Positions 44,212-53,197 of a stretch of 64,000 nucleotides of DNA are shown in pieces. Positions within the stretch are counted from its first letter, which is position 1. Every line of letters begins with the position of its first letter. The translations under genes were made by a program, and so were the position numbers. Source of the DNA: Burkholderia ambifaria (GTDB lineage Bacteria; Pseudomonadota; Gammaproteobacteria; Burkholderiales; Burkholderiaceae); assembly GCF_001443045.1 (NCBI RefSeq), contig NZ_LKPJ01000016.1, forward strand, positions 128,288 to 192,287, read 5' to 3'. Under the pieces are notes generated by a model. It was not told the DNA's origin, did not search any database, and worked only from the letters and a program-made list of their open reading frames with translations.

Positions 44212-44905
44212 CGTTTTCCGCTCGATCGAGCAAACCCTCGATGATGTCGACGATCCGCCGCAGCAGCGCGTCGTCGTAAGGCAACCACCACACCCCCGCG
44301 CAGCGGTGTCGACTACCGGCTTGCTGCCCGTATCGGGCCGGCCGGCGTTGATTCTCACACCGAGCGCCGGCGAACAATCCGAGCGCTTCGTCCTCACCGG
44401 ACGGGCCGCACCTCGTCCGGCTCTGACCCCCTCAAGATTCGCAGGCACCGGCACGGGCTGCCGCGCCGTTCTGGCGCCATTTTCATGGCAGCGCAGATCG
44501 GTCCGCCGCGGCCCATTCCTGTGGCACGGCGCGTATGGCGCCGACCAGAGCCGCGCAATCACGCGGTATCGCCTCCGATCGCCGCTCACCATGACGATTC
44601 ATAAGACGTACAGTTGGCCCTAAATGACGAATTCGCGCCAAACTGTACTCTTGTGTGCGTATTCGATGTGTGTACTCTTCGCCAACTGTTCTGCTCTTAA
44701 GATTCCATCATCAAGTGCACAGTGTCGCGGGCCCAGACGTCACGGGCCTCTCGGCGCATTTTTAAAAGCGAGCCACTGCGATGGAAAAGGCAAAACCGGA
44801 GGGAGCAATCAGGCAGAACGACAGCCCGGTCGGCGGGCGGCACACGCGCGTATCGGACGCGCACGGCACGGCCGCGCGCATGCGCAGGCCGGCGGGGAGC
44901 GCGCG
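44212..44905. other. Noncoding region between two MocR genes
   Basis: Nearly 700 bases without a supportable gene. The first 350 bases are GC-rich and may hold weakly conserved remnants, but nothing family-like is readable. Bases 44590-44720 are clearly A/T-richer and carry the repeat array annotated separately, so the second MocR promoter lies there or just downstream. The ATG at 44906 is preceded by GGGGAG. Confidence 0.5.
44610..44689. promoter_or_regulatory. Repeat array upstream of the second MocR gene
   Basis: ACAGTTGGC (44610-44618), GCCAAACTGT (44637-44646, one base longer) and GCCAACTGT (44681-44689) are inverted and direct copies of one 9-mer. In addition TGTACTCTT occurs at 44644-44652 and 44671-44679, exactly 27 bases apart. 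TTGTGTG, the heptamer seen before the first MocR gene, also appears at 44651-44657. The cluster looks like a multi-site operator. Confidence 0.65.
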
Positions 44906-46330
44906 ATGAAGCTCTACGAAAAACTTGCGGACGACATCGAGCGCCTGATTCGCCAGGGCGTGTACCGGCATGGCGACCGGATTCCGTCGGTGCGGCAGGC
45001 GAGCCAGCAGCACCGGATCAGCATCACGACCGTGCTGCATGCGTACCTGCTGCTCGAAAGCCGCGGGCTGCTGGAAAGCCGTCCGCAGTCGGGCTACTTC
45101 GTGAACCTGCGTCGCGACGACAACCACGCACCGGTGCGCGAGCTGCGGCCGTCGAAGCCGATCGCGATCTCGTCGTCGGTCGACATGAGCCGGCTCGTGC
45201 TGTCGACGCTGCGCTCGATCGGCACCGACGACGCGGTGCCGCTCGGTTCGCCGTATCCGGACCCGAGCCTGTTTCCGTTCGAGAAGCTGAACCGCTACGC
45301 GTATGCGGCCGGCCGCGACAAGTCGCTGTGGGGTGTGACGGACGGGCTGCCGCCGGGCCATCCGCGGCTGATCCGGCAGATCGCGCGACGCTACCTGGAA
45401 AACGGGATGTCGGTGGACCCGAACGAGATCATCGTGACGGTCGGCGCGACGGAGGCGATCAATCTTTGTTTGCAGGCGGTCGCGAAGCCCGGCGACACGA
45501 TCGCGGTGGAATCGCCGACGTTCTACGCGATGCTGCACGCGATCGAGCGGATGGGGATGAAGGCGATCGAGGTCGCGACGCATCCGGAATACGGCATCGA
45601 CATCGCGGCGCTGGCGGCGATTGCAAAATCGCAGCCGATCGCCGCATGCATGGTGATGCCGAATTTCCAGAACCCGCTCGGCTTCCAGATGCCGGACGAG
45701 CGCAAGCGCGAACTGGTTGAATTCGCAACCCGCGTCGACATGCCGATCATCGAGAACGGTGTGTATAACGAACTGTATTTCGGCGAGTCGCATCCGAGCA
45801 CGCTGAAGTTCTACGACCACAACGGGATCGTGCTGCATTGCGCATCGTTCTCGAAGAGCCTGACGGCGGCCTACCGGATCGGCTGGGCATTGCCGGGGCG
45901 GTATCGCGATCAGGTCGAGAAGCTGAAGTTCCTGAACACGCTGGCGACGCCGTCGCTGCCGCAGCTCGCGATCGCCGAGTTTCTCGAGCGCGACGGCTAC
46001 GAGCATCACCTGCGGCGCCTGCGCAAGGCGTATGCGCAGCAGGCGAACCTGATGCGTGCAATGGTGGCGCGGTTTTTCCCGGAAGGCACGCGCATTTCGA
46101 GCCCGGCGGGCGGGTACGTATTGTGGGTCGAGTTGCCGGCACAGGTCGATGCGATGCGGCTGTACCAGCTCGCGCTGGAGCAGGGGATCACGATCGGCCC
46201 CGGCTACATGTTCTCGATCACCGACAACTACCGGAACTTCATCCGGCTGAACTACAGCAGCCCGTGGTCGCCGGAGATCGAGCAGGCGGTGATCGCGGTC
46301 GGGAAGCTCGCGGCATCGTGCATGCGGTGA
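44906..46330 (+). CDS. MocR-type regulator or GntR-fused aminotransferase
   Basis: A 474-residue protein with the same two-domain layout as its neighbour but not a close copy. The GntR part reads RQGVYRHGDRIPSVRQASQ and HRISITTVLHAYLLLESRGL. The aminotransferase domain shows TVGATEAINLCLQA, NFQNPLGFQMPDE, ENGVYNELYFG and the PLP lysine in SFSKSLTAAYRIGW. It may act as a transcription factor responding to an amine. GGGGAG lies six bases before ATG 44906; earlier in-frame starts would include the operator-like repeats. Its target could be itself or the DAO/binding-protein pair. Confidence 0.92.
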   Translation: MKLYEKLADDIERLIRQGVYRHGDRIPSVRQASQQHRISITTVLHAYLLLESRGLLESRPQSGYFVNLRRDDNHAPVRELRPSKPIAISSSVDMSRLVLSTLRSIGTDDAVPLGSPYPDPSLFPFEKLNRYAYAAGRDKSLWGVTDGLPPGHPRLIRQIARRYLENGMSVDPNEIIVTVGATEAINLCLQAVAKPGDTIAVESPTFYAMLHAIERMGMKAIEVATHPEYGIDIAALAAIAKSQPIAACMVMPNFQNPLGFQMPDERKRELVEFATRVDMPIIENGVYNELYFGESHPSTLKFYDHNGIVLHCASFSKSLTAAYRIGWALPGRYRDQVEKLKFLNTLATPSLPQLAIAEFLERDGYEHHLRRLRKAYAQQANLMRAMVARFFPEGTRISSPAGGYVLWVELPAQVDAMRLYQLALEQGITIGPGYMFSITDNYRNFIRLNYSSPWSPEIEQAVIAVGKLAASCMR

Positions 46331-46361
46331 CGCGAAGGCCGGTGATGGGCCGGTGACGTCC

Positions 46362-46401
46362 AAAAAAAATGGCGCCGCAGGCATTCAGCCCGCGGCGCCA
46401 T
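46362..46401 (-). terminator. Intrinsic terminator of acnB
   Basis: Read on the minus strand, a 14-base arm starting ATGGCGCCGC pairs with its complement across the loop TGAAT and is followed by eight T residues. It begins 47 bases after the acnB stop. The hairpin has only one mismatch or so and is a textbook intrinsic terminator. Confidence 0.93.
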
Positions 46402-46448
46402 CGCGTGTCGCTACGACGGGCACCGCCCGCCGCAGCTCGACCGCATGC

Positions 46449-49034
46449 TTAGATCTGCACGGTGTCGGCGACTTCCTTGAAGTCTTCGATCTGGTCGAAG
46501 TTCATGTACTGGTAGATCTTGTCGCCGTTCGCATTGAGCACGCCCATGTCGGCCATGTACTCTTCCTTGGTCGGGATCTTGCCCAGACGCGAGCAGATCG
46601 CTGCCAGTTCCGCCGAGCCGAGGTACACGTTCGTGTTCTTGCCCAGGCGGTTCGGGAAGTTGCGGGTCGACGTCGACATCACCGTCGCGCCTTCGCGCAC
46701 CTGTGCCTGGTTGCCCATGCACAGCGAGCAGCCCGGCATTTCCGTGCGCGCGCCGGCCGTGCCGAACACGCCGTAGTGACCTTCTTCCGTCAGCTGCTTC
46801 TGGTCCATCTTGGTCGGCGGGGCGACCCACAACTTGACCGGAATGTCGCGCTTGCCTTCCAGCAGCTTCGACGCGGCACGGAAGTGACCGATGTTGGTCA
46901 TGCACGAGCCGATGAACACTTCGTCGATCGTCGCGCCTGCGACGTCGGACAGCGTCTTCACGTCGTCCGGGTCGTTCGGGCATGCAACGATCGGCTCGTG
47001 GATGTCGGCCAGGTCGATCTCGATGACGGCCGCGTATTCGGCGTCGGCATCCGGCGACAGCAGTTGCGGGTCGGCCAGCCACTGCTCCATCGCCGCGATA
47101 CGGCGCTGCAGGCTGCGCGGATCCTGGTAGCCCTGCGCGATCATCCACTTCAGCAGCGTGACGTTGCTGTTCAGGTACTCGATGATCGGTTCCTTGTTCA
47201 GGTGCACCGTGCAACCGGCTGCCGAACGCTCGGCCGACGCATCCGACAGCTCGAACGCTTGCTCGACCTTCAGGTCGGGCAGGCCTTCGATTTCGAGAAT
47301 GCGGCCCGAGAAGATGTTCTTCTTGCCTTGCTTGGCGACCGTCAGCATGCCTTGCTTGATCGCGTACAGCGGAATCGCGTTGACCAGGTCACGCAGCGTG
47401 ACGCCCGGCTGCATCTTGCCCTTGAAGCGGACCAGCACCGATTCCGGCATGTCGAGCGGCATCGTGCCGGTGGCGGCCGCGAACGCGACCAGGCCCGAGC
47501 CTGCCGGGAAGCTGATACCGATCGGGAAGCGCGTGTGCGAGTCGCCGCCGGTGCCGACGGTGTCGGGCAGCAGCATGCGGTTCAGCCACGAGTGGATCAC
47601 GCCGTCGCCCGGGCGCAGCGCGATGCCGCCACGCGTGCTGATGAAGTTCGGCAGCGTCTGGTGCGTCTTCACGTCGACCGGCTTCGGATAAGCGGCGGTG
47701 TGGCAGAACGACTGCATCACGAGATCGGCCGAGAAGCCGAGGCATGCCAGATCCTTCAGTTCGTCGCGGGTCATCGGGCCCGTGGTGTCCTGCGAGCCGA
47801 CCGAGGTCATCTTCGGTTCGCAGTACGTGCCCGGACGCACGCCCTGGCCTTCCGGCAGACCGCATGCGCGGCCGACCATCTTCTGTGCGAGCGAGAAGCC
47901 CTTGCCGCTGTCGGCCGGCTGGTGCGGCAGGCGGAACAGCGTCGACGGTGCGAGACCCAGCGCTTCACGCGCCTTCGCGGTCAGGCCGCGGCCGATGATC
48001 AGCGGAATGCGGCCGCCGGCGCGCACTTCGTCGAACAGCACGTCGGACTTGACCTGGAATTCGGCGATCACGTTGCCGTCCTTCAGCGCCTTGCCTTCGT
48101 ACGGGCGCAGTTCGACCACGTCGCCCATTTCCATCTGCGACACATCGAGTTCGATCGGCAGCGCGCCGGCATCTTCCATCGTGTTGTAGAAGATCGGGGC
48201 GATCTTGCCGCCCAGGCACACGCCGCCGAAGCGCTTGTTCGGAACGAACGGGATGTCTTCGCCGGTGAACCACAGCACCGAGTTGGTGGCCGACTTGCGC
48301 GAGGAGCCGGTGCCGACCACGTCGCCGACGTAGGCGACCAGGTGACCCTTTTCCTTCAGCGATTCGATGAACTTGACCGGGCCGCGCTTGCCGTCTTCTT
48401 CCGGCGTGATGCCCGGGCGCGCGTTCTTCAGCATCGCGAGCGCGTGCATCGGGATGTCCGGGCGGGTGGTGGCGTCCGGCGCCGGCGACAGGTCGTCGGT
48501 GTTGGTTTCGCCCGTGACCTTGAACACGGTGATGGTCAGGCTTTGCGGTACTTCCGGACGGCTCGTGAACCATTCGGCGTCGGCCCAGCTTTGCAGCACG
48601 GCCTTCGCGTGCGCGTTGCCCTTGTCGGCGAGTTCCTTCACGTCATGGAACTGGTCGAACATCAGCAGGGTTTTCTTCAGCGCGTCGGCGGCGACGGCCG
48701 CGACGGCTTCGTCGGACAGCAGCTCGATCAGCGGCTGGATGTTGTAGCCGCCGAGCATCGTGCCGAGCAGTTCGGTCGCGCGCTCGCGCGAGATCAGCGG
48801 GCAGGCCGTCTCGCCCTTCGCGACGGCGGCCAGGAAGCCGGCTTTCACGCGTGCGGCTTCGTCGACGCCGGCGGGGACGCGGTGGGTGATCAGGTCGAGC
48901 AGCGTCTGCTCTTCGCCTGCGGGCGGGTTCGCCAGCAGTTCCACCAGTTCGGCGGTTTGCTGAGCGGTCAGCGGCAGGGGGGGAATACCAAGCGCGGCGC
49001 GGGCGGCCACGTGAGCACGAAAGTTTTCAAGCAT
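46449..49034 (-). CDS. acnB: Aconitate hydratase B
   Basis: The 861-residue protein is the full length of AcnB, the main TCA-cycle aconitase that isomerises citrate to isocitrate with a [4Fe-4S] cluster. It begins with the AcnB-specific HEAT-like domain (MLENFRAHVAARAALG), then the swivel domain (TDDLSPAPDATTRPDIPMHA) and the catalytic domains. Cluster Cys ligands are in DEVFIGSCMTNIGHF and in GCSLCMGNQAQV. It has its own promoter and terminator and so is monocistronic. AcnB also can bind mRNA when its cluster is lost; whether this one does is unknown. Confidence 0.98.
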   Translation of the reverse strand: MLENFRAHVAARAALGIPPLPLTAQQTAELVELLANPPAGEEQTLLDLITHRVPAGVDEAARVKAGFLAAVAKGETACPLISRERATELLGTMLGGYNIQPLIELLSDEAVAAVAADALKKTLLMFDQFHDVKELADKGNAHAKAVLQSWADAEWFTSRPEVPQSLTITVFKVTGETNTDDLSPAPDATTRPDIPMHALAMLKNARPGITPEEDGKRGPVKFIESLKEKGHLVAYVGDVVGTGSSRKSATNSVLWFTGEDIPFVPNKRFGGVCLGGKIAPIFYNTMEDAGALPIELDVSQMEMGDVVELRPYEGKALKDGNVIAEFQVKSDVLFDEVRAGGRIPLIIGRGLTAKAREALGLAPSTLFRLPHQPADSGKGFSLAQKMVGRACGLPEGQGVRPGTYCEPKMTSVGSQDTTGPMTRDELKDLACLGFSADLVMQSFCHTAAYPKPVDVKTHQTLPNFISTRGGIALRPGDGVIHSWLNRMLLPDTVGTGGDSHTRFPIGISFPAGSGLVAFAAATGTMPLDMPESVLVRFKGKMQPGVTLRDLVNAIPLYAIKQGMLTVAKQGKKNIFSGRILEIEGLPDLKVEQAFELSDASAERSAAGCTVHLNKEPIIEYLNSNVTLLKWMIAQGYQDPRSLQRRIAAMEQWLADPQLLSPDADAEYAAVIEIDLADIHEPIVACPNDPDDVKTLSDVAGATIDEVFIGSCMTNIGHFRAASKLLEGKRDIPVKLWVAPPTKMDQKQLTEEGHYGVFGTAGARTEMPGCSLCMGNQAQVREGATVMSTSTRNFPNRLGKNTNVYLGSAELAAICSRLGKIPTKEEYMADMGVLNANGDKIYQYMNFDQIEDFKEVADTVQI

Positions 49035-49125
49035 GGGGGGACCTGCTGAGATTGCGTTTCAGGGGAAGGGCTTTCCAGGCACGCCGAGGCTGCTGTTCCG
49101 GAGACTGCTTCATTGCTTGGACGGG

Positions 49126-49154
49126 ATTCTAATCGCAATATATTCAGGTGTCAA
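49126..49154 (-). promoter_or_regulatory. Sigma-70 promoter of acnB
   Basis: On the minus strand TTGACA (49154-49149) and TAGAAT (49131-49126) are separated by exactly 17 bases. The predicted start is near 49119, giving a leader of about 85 bases. This is the closest match to consensus in the window. Confidence 0.88.
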
Positions 49155-49164
49155 ATGTCTTATG

Positions 49165-49176
49165 TCTTATATAAGA
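49165..49176. promoter_or_regulatory. Palindromic operator candidate upstream of acnB
   Basis: TCTTATATAAGA is a perfect 12-bp palindrome 11 bases upstream of the acnB -35 element, and ATAAGACAT repeats next to it. The form resembles sites of FCD-type GntR regulators that control TCA-cycle genes in beta-proteobacteria; this comparison is from memory. No such regulator is encoded nearby. Confidence 0.6.
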
Positions 49177-49391
49177 GTTGGTGGCGAGGTGGATGGATTT
49201 TCTTGCTGGGTCGATTCGACGGGATGTGCTGGAGCCTTGCCGTGCAAGGTTGTATGGGCAATTCAGGAGGAAAGTGGGTACGAGGAGAGGTCGAACGCCG
49301 GCAGGGCGTTCATGGCGTGGGACTTCGTCCGGCGTGGCATCGAGGCTGTCGATGCGCGATTCCGCTATGTGAAAAAGTCGGAATTTTCCAA
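49177..49391. other. Noncoding stretch between the acnB promoter region and a transporter remnant
   Basis: About 215 bases with mixed composition, somewhat richer in A/T and T-runs than neighbouring DNA. No gene is supported; together with the acnB promoter and the remnant it makes up the 557-base gap between acnB and the XRE regulator. Confidence 0.45.
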
Positions 49392-49565
49392 TTAAGACCT
49401 GGCCTTGCCTGTCTACTGGGACTCACGGGCCTCGCCAGTACAGAAGCAAGTGGAGCAACCCTCATTCGGGCGTCGGAATCCGTGATGATCGTGGTCGCAT
49501 CTGCAATCCTGTTTCGCGAGCGGCCGACGGGCAGATTCGTCGTGGGGATCGCGTTCAGCCTCCGC
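49392..49565 (+). pseudogene. Remnant of a DMT (EamA) family transporter gene
   Basis: About 55 codons read as part of an EamA-type permease: GLASTEASGATLIRASES, then VMIVVASAILFRERPTGRF and VVGIAFSL, matching the end-of-helix and ER(P)-T-G motif common in this family. No start, no other helices and no continuation are present. The fragment stops shortly before the end of the XRE gene, so it probably marks the edge where the downstream module was inserted or where DNA was deleted. Confidence 0.6.
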
Positions 49566-49591
49566 TCGCCTCAGCGCAACTCGACGCGTGA

Positions 49592-50233
49592 TCACATCGC
49601 GTCAGCCGGCCGATGCGCATCCGTGTCCACGCAGCACACCAACACTTCCGCGGGCTGCTTGCCGGTACTCAGATACACATGCCCGACCGAACTATCGAAA
49701 TACAGGCTGTCACCGGGTTTCAGTTCGAACACCTTGCCCGTTTCGAATCTGAGTTCGAGCGAACCCTGCAGCAAGAATACGAATTCCTCGCCGCTATGAC
49801 GAATGTAGTCCGGGAAATCGGACAGCTTGCGCGCCCGCACATGTCCGCGCATCGGCACCATGCGCTTACCCGTCAGTTCATTTGCGAGCATGTGGTACTC
49901 GTAGTTGGGCGTGTCGTAGACCATTTGCTGATCCGCCGCCGTAAAGGTCGGCACGATATGGCCCGCCGCTCGTTGCGCGCGCCCGAATAGCTCATCGAAG
50001 CCGAGTTCCAGCGCGTGGGCAAGCGCCGCAAACTTGTCATAGGTCAGCGCGATGTCGCCGCGCTCCGCCTTAGAGATCGTCGATACGGCGATGCCCGAGC
50101 GCGCCGACAACTCCATCAGCGTCAGTCCATGCGCCTTGCGCGCATCGCGCAGGCGTGCGCCGACCGCCTTGTGATCAATCTGCGATGAAGCTTCGACGGA
50201 TGTGGGCATCTGTCGCCCATTGGATCTGGCCAT
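49592..50233 (-). CDS. XRE-family regulator with C-terminal cupin sensor
   Basis: A 213-residue regulator. The helix-turn-helix spans about residues 24-78 with LRDARKAHGLTLMELSARSG and IAVSTISKAERGD. The C-terminal cupin includes GEEFVFLLQGSLELRFE and LKPGDSLYFDSSVGHVYLS. This architecture (like PuuR/SinR-cupin regulators) senses small catabolites. It is divergent from the MFS transporter gene; the 106-base gap contains a near-perfect inverted repeat that it probably binds. ATG 50233 was used; ATG 50209 (MPTSVEASS) is an equally possible start. Confidence 0.9.
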   Translation of the reverse strand: MARSNGRQMPTSVEASSQIDHKAVGARLRDARKAHGLTLMELSARSGIAVSTISKAERGDIALTYDKFAALAHALELGFDELFGRAQRAAGHIVPTFTAADQQMVYDTPNYEYHMLANELTGKRMVPMRGHVRARKLSDFPDYIRHSGEEFVFLLQGSLELRFETGKVFELKPGDSLYFDSSVGHVYLSTGKQPAEVLVCCVDTDAHRPADAM

Positions 50234-50267
50234 GACCGGTACGCTCGAATCGGGTATGCGGGTTTTG

Positions 50268-50301
50268 TCGTATACGAGAATAAAATTTTTCTCGTATATG
50301 A
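50268..50301. promoter_or_regulatory. Inverted-repeat operator between the XRE and MFS genes
   Basis: TCGTATACGAGAA (50268-50280) and TTCTCGTATATGA (50289-50301) form a 13-bp inverted repeat with one mismatch around an A/T-rich 8-base spacer. The inner TCGTATACGA is itself palindromic. Placed 35-70 bases from both start codons, it can block both divergent promoters. Confidence 0.82.
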
Positions 50302-50339
50302 TAACTCACATCGAGTCCTATCCTGAAGGATCCATCGCC

Positions 50340-51629
50340 ATGTCAACACTTGCATTGGAAAAAGCAGGTCTTTCGAAGACCCAGGTCATCGCCGCGACGA
50401 CGCTGGGTACGGCGCTGGAGTTCTACGACTTCACGATTTACAGCTTCTTCGCGATCCAGATCGGACAACTGTTCTTCCCGTCCGCGTCGCCGGTGAATCA
50501 GTTCCTGCTGTCGATCGGCGTCTTCGGCGTGGGCTTCGTCGTGAGGCCGCTGGGCGGGATCATCATTGGCGCTTACGCGGATCGTGCCGGACGCAAGAAA
50601 GCGATGGTGCTGACTATCATGTTGATGGCACTCAGCTGCGCACTGATCGCCTGCGCGCCGACTTATGCGGTCGCGGGCATGGCCGCGCCGTTCATCGTGC
50701 TCGCCGCACGACTGATCCAGGGCTTCGCGGCGGGCGGCGAGTTCGGTCCGGGCACGACGCTACTCGTCGAATATGCATCGGATTCGACCCGCGCCTTCTT
50801 CGCAAGCTGGAATTTCTCGGCTACCGCGCTAGGCGTCGCGATGGGCGCGGCGGTCGCGACGCTCGTCAATCTGGTGCTGCCGAAGGAGGCCGTTCTTGCG
50901 TGGGGCTGGCGCATTCCGTTCGTGCTGGGCATCGTCGCAGCGCCCGTCGGCATGCTGATCCGGCGGCGTCTGGAAGAAACCTTGAGCGATGTATCGTCGG
51001 GTGGCAAGCATGCAAAAGCGGGCGCGTTGAAGGCGGCGCTCACCACGCATCTCAAGCTGACCATCCTCGGGACTTTCGCGGAGCTCGGCGGCTCGGTTTC
51101 GGTGTACATCACGGCGTTCTTCCTGCCGAGCCATGCAGTGCGCACGCTGCATCTCTCATCGACAGCATCGGTCGTCGCAGGCCTGGTCAGTTCGCTCGTG
51201 CTGTTCTCCGCCGCGCCCATCGCCGGAAAGCTCGCGGACCGCTACAGCCGCAAGCGCGTGCTCGTGGTGTCGCGCGTGGTCTTGCTTCTGAGCATCTATC
51301 CTGCGTTCGCGTGGTTGTCGGCTGCGCCATCGATGGGCCTGTTGTGCGCTGTATCCGCGTTCCTTTCGATCTTCGTTGCCGGGCAGATCGTGCCGGTCCT
51401 CGTGATGATCCCCGAACTCTTTCCGAAGCACGTCCGTGCGACGGGCATCGCACTGACCTATGTGGTAAGCGCCTCGTTCTTCGGCGGATTCTCGCCGTTC
51501 ATCGCGAGCTGGCTCGTTGTCCGCACCGGCAATGTGCTCGCGCCGGCATGGTACGTCGCAGCGGCCTGCGCGATCTCGCTCGTGCCAGTGATCTGGTTGC
51601 GCGACCGCACGGGCGAAGCCCTCAACTGA
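50340..51629 (+). CDS. MFS metabolite/H+ symporter (ProP/ShiA-like)
   Basis: A 429-residue, 12-helix carrier of the metabolite:H+ symporter group. GTALEFYDFTIYSFFA at the first helix and ADRAGRKKAMVLTIMLMAL in loop 2-3, RLIQGFAAGGEFGPG and LADRYSRKRVLVVSR are characteristic. Relatives import organic acids, betaines or shikimate. It begins the amidase-RidA-oxidase operon, so it should import the substrate of that pathway. ATG at 50340 has AAGGA nine bases upstream; a long in-frame extension through the operator was rejected. Confidence 0.92.
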   Translation: MSTLALEKAGLSKTQVIAATTLGTALEFYDFTIYSFFAIQIGQLFFPSASPVNQFLLSIGVFGVGFVVRPLGGIIIGAYADRAGRKKAMVLTIMLMALSCALIACAPTYAVAGMAAPFIVLAARLIQGFAAGGEFGPGTTLLVEYASDSTRAFFASWNFSATALGVAMGAAVATLVNLVLPKEAVLAWGWRIPFVLGIVAAPVGMLIRRRLEETLSDVSSGGKHAKAGALKAALTTHLKLTILGTFAELGGSVSVYITAFFLPSHAVRTLHLSSTASVVAGLVSSLVLFSAAPIAGKLADRYSRKRVLVVSRVVLLLSIYPAFAWLSAAPSMGLLCAVSAFLSIFVAGQIVPVLVMIPELFPKHVRATGIALTYVVSASFFGGFSPFIASWLVVRTGNVLAPAWYVAAACAISLVPVIWLRDRTGEALN

Positions 51630-51654
51630 ATCCACTTTGCATCCACGAAAGCAC

Positions 51655-53181
51655 ATGTCCGATACTGACGACCTCGTGAGCCGCAATGCAGTCGAGCTGC
51701 GGCGCATGATCGGTGCGAAAGAGATTTCGCCCGTCGAGCTGCTCGATGCGTGCATCGATCGCATCGAAGCCATCAACCCTGCCGTGAATGCCATCACGGC
51801 GACCTGTTACGACGCCGCGCGCGAAGCCGCGAAGGCCGCCGAACGCAAGGTGCTCGCCGGCGAGCCGCTTGGACTGCTGCACGGCTTGCCGCTCGGCGTG
51901 AAGGATCTCGAAGATACGGCGAATCTGCTTACCACGTATGGCTCGCCGATGTCGCGCGGCCACGTGCCGTCGCGCGACGTGGTGCTGGTCGAACGATTGC
52001 GCGCGGCGGGCGCGATTCTCGTCGGCAAGACGAACGTGCCCGAACTCGGCGCCGGCGCCAACACGCGCAACCCCGTGTGGGGCGCAACGGGCAATCCGTT
52101 CAATCCGGAACTGAACGCGGGCGGCTCCTCCGGCGGCTCGGCAGCTGCGCTCGCGTGCGACATGCTGCCGGTCTGCAGCGGCTCGGACACAGGCGGCTCG
52201 CTACGGATTCCCGCATCGAAATGCGGCGTGGTCGGGTTCAGGCCCTCTGCCGGACTCGTGCCGAACTCGCGGCGGCTGCTCGGATGGACGCCGATTTCTG
52301 TCGTCGGTCCGATGGGCCGCGACGTCGAAGAAACAGCCTTGCAGCTTGCTGCGACGGCCGGTCTCTCATCGGGCGATCCGCTCAGCTACGAAGTCGACGC
52401 AATGCGCTTCACGACCTTGCCCGAGTTCGATCTGGCCACGCTGCGTGTCGGTTATACGGAGGACTTCGGCGCGTGCGATGTCGATGACGACATTCGTGCC
52501 GTGTTCCGCTCGCGCATGGCCGCGCTCGGCGAGATGGTCCATACGTGCGAGCCGGTCAGCTTCGACCTCGGCGATGCGCATCGCGCGTTCGATGTGATTC
52601 GCGCGGAAAGCTTCGTCGCCGGACTGCGCGATGCCTACGCGCGCGACCCCGGCGCACTCGGGCCAAACACGCGCGCGAACTATGAAATGGGTGCGTCGAT
52701 GACACTCGCCGACAGCGCATGGGCGCAAGCCGAGCAGACGCGTATCTTCAGGCGCTTCCAGTCCGCATTCGAACGTTACGATGTGATTGTGTCGCCGACC
52801 ACGCCCGTATCGCCGTTCCCTTGGCGCGAGTTGTATGCGGCGCAAATCAACGGCCGCGCGCAGGAAAATTACTATCGATGGCTCGCGCTGACTTACGTCG
52901 TGACGCTCACGACACATCCGGCGATCTCGCTGCCGTGCGGCGTCGATCATGCGGACATGCCATTCGGCTTGCAGATCGTCGGCCCGTTTCACGGCGATCT
53001 GAAAACGCTGTCCGTTGCGCGCGCGATGGAACGCGCATTCGACAACGATCCGATCATGCGCAGACCACGCCCCGATCTCTCGAAGCTCACGCAACCGAAC
53101 CCGGCGCTGAAGTCGATCGTCACCGCGCCGCCAATCCTCACTTCGACGAGCCCGGATCAGTCCGGCATGTCGTCCGTTTAA
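51655..53181 (+). CDS. Amidase signature family hydrolase
   Basis: A 508-residue amidase. The Ser-cis-Ser-Lys triad is complete: Lys in GVKDLEDTAN, the cis-Ser in NAGGSSGGSAAALA and the nucleophile in SDTGGSLRIPASKCG. Members hydrolyse amides, carbamates or N-acyl amino acids. It sits between the transporter and RidA/oxidase genes, so it probably releases an amine or amino acid that the oxidase then deaminates. It starts 25 bases after the MFS gene. Confidence 0.93.
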   Translation: MSDTDDLVSRNAVELRRMIGAKEISPVELLDACIDRIEAINPAVNAITATCYDAAREAAKAAERKVLAGEPLGLLHGLPLGVKDLEDTANLLTTYGSPMSRGHVPSRDVVLVERLRAAGAILVGKTNVPELGAGANTRNPVWGATGNPFNPELNAGGSSGGSAAALACDMLPVCSGSDTGGSLRIPASKCGVVGFRPSAGLVPNSRRLLGWTPISVVGPMGRDVEETALQLAATAGLSSGDPLSYEVDAMRFTTLPEFDLATLRVGYTEDFGACDVDDDIRAVFRSRMAALGEMVHTCEPVSFDLGDAHRAFDVIRAESFVAGLRDAYARDPGALGPNTRANYEMGASMTLADSAWAQAEQTRIFRRFQSAFERYDVIVSPTTPVSPFPWRELYAAQINGRAQENYYRWLALTYVVTLTTHPAISLPCGVDHADMPFGLQIVGPFHGDLKTLSVARAMERAFDNDPIMRRPRPDLSKLTQPNPALKSIVTAPPILTSTSPDQSGMSSV

Positions 53182-53197
53182 CACTCGAGAGCCCGTC

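Noticed and set aside
43752..44592. Minus-strand open frames over the end of the first MocR gene
   Set aside because: Antisense shadows without start signals or domains.
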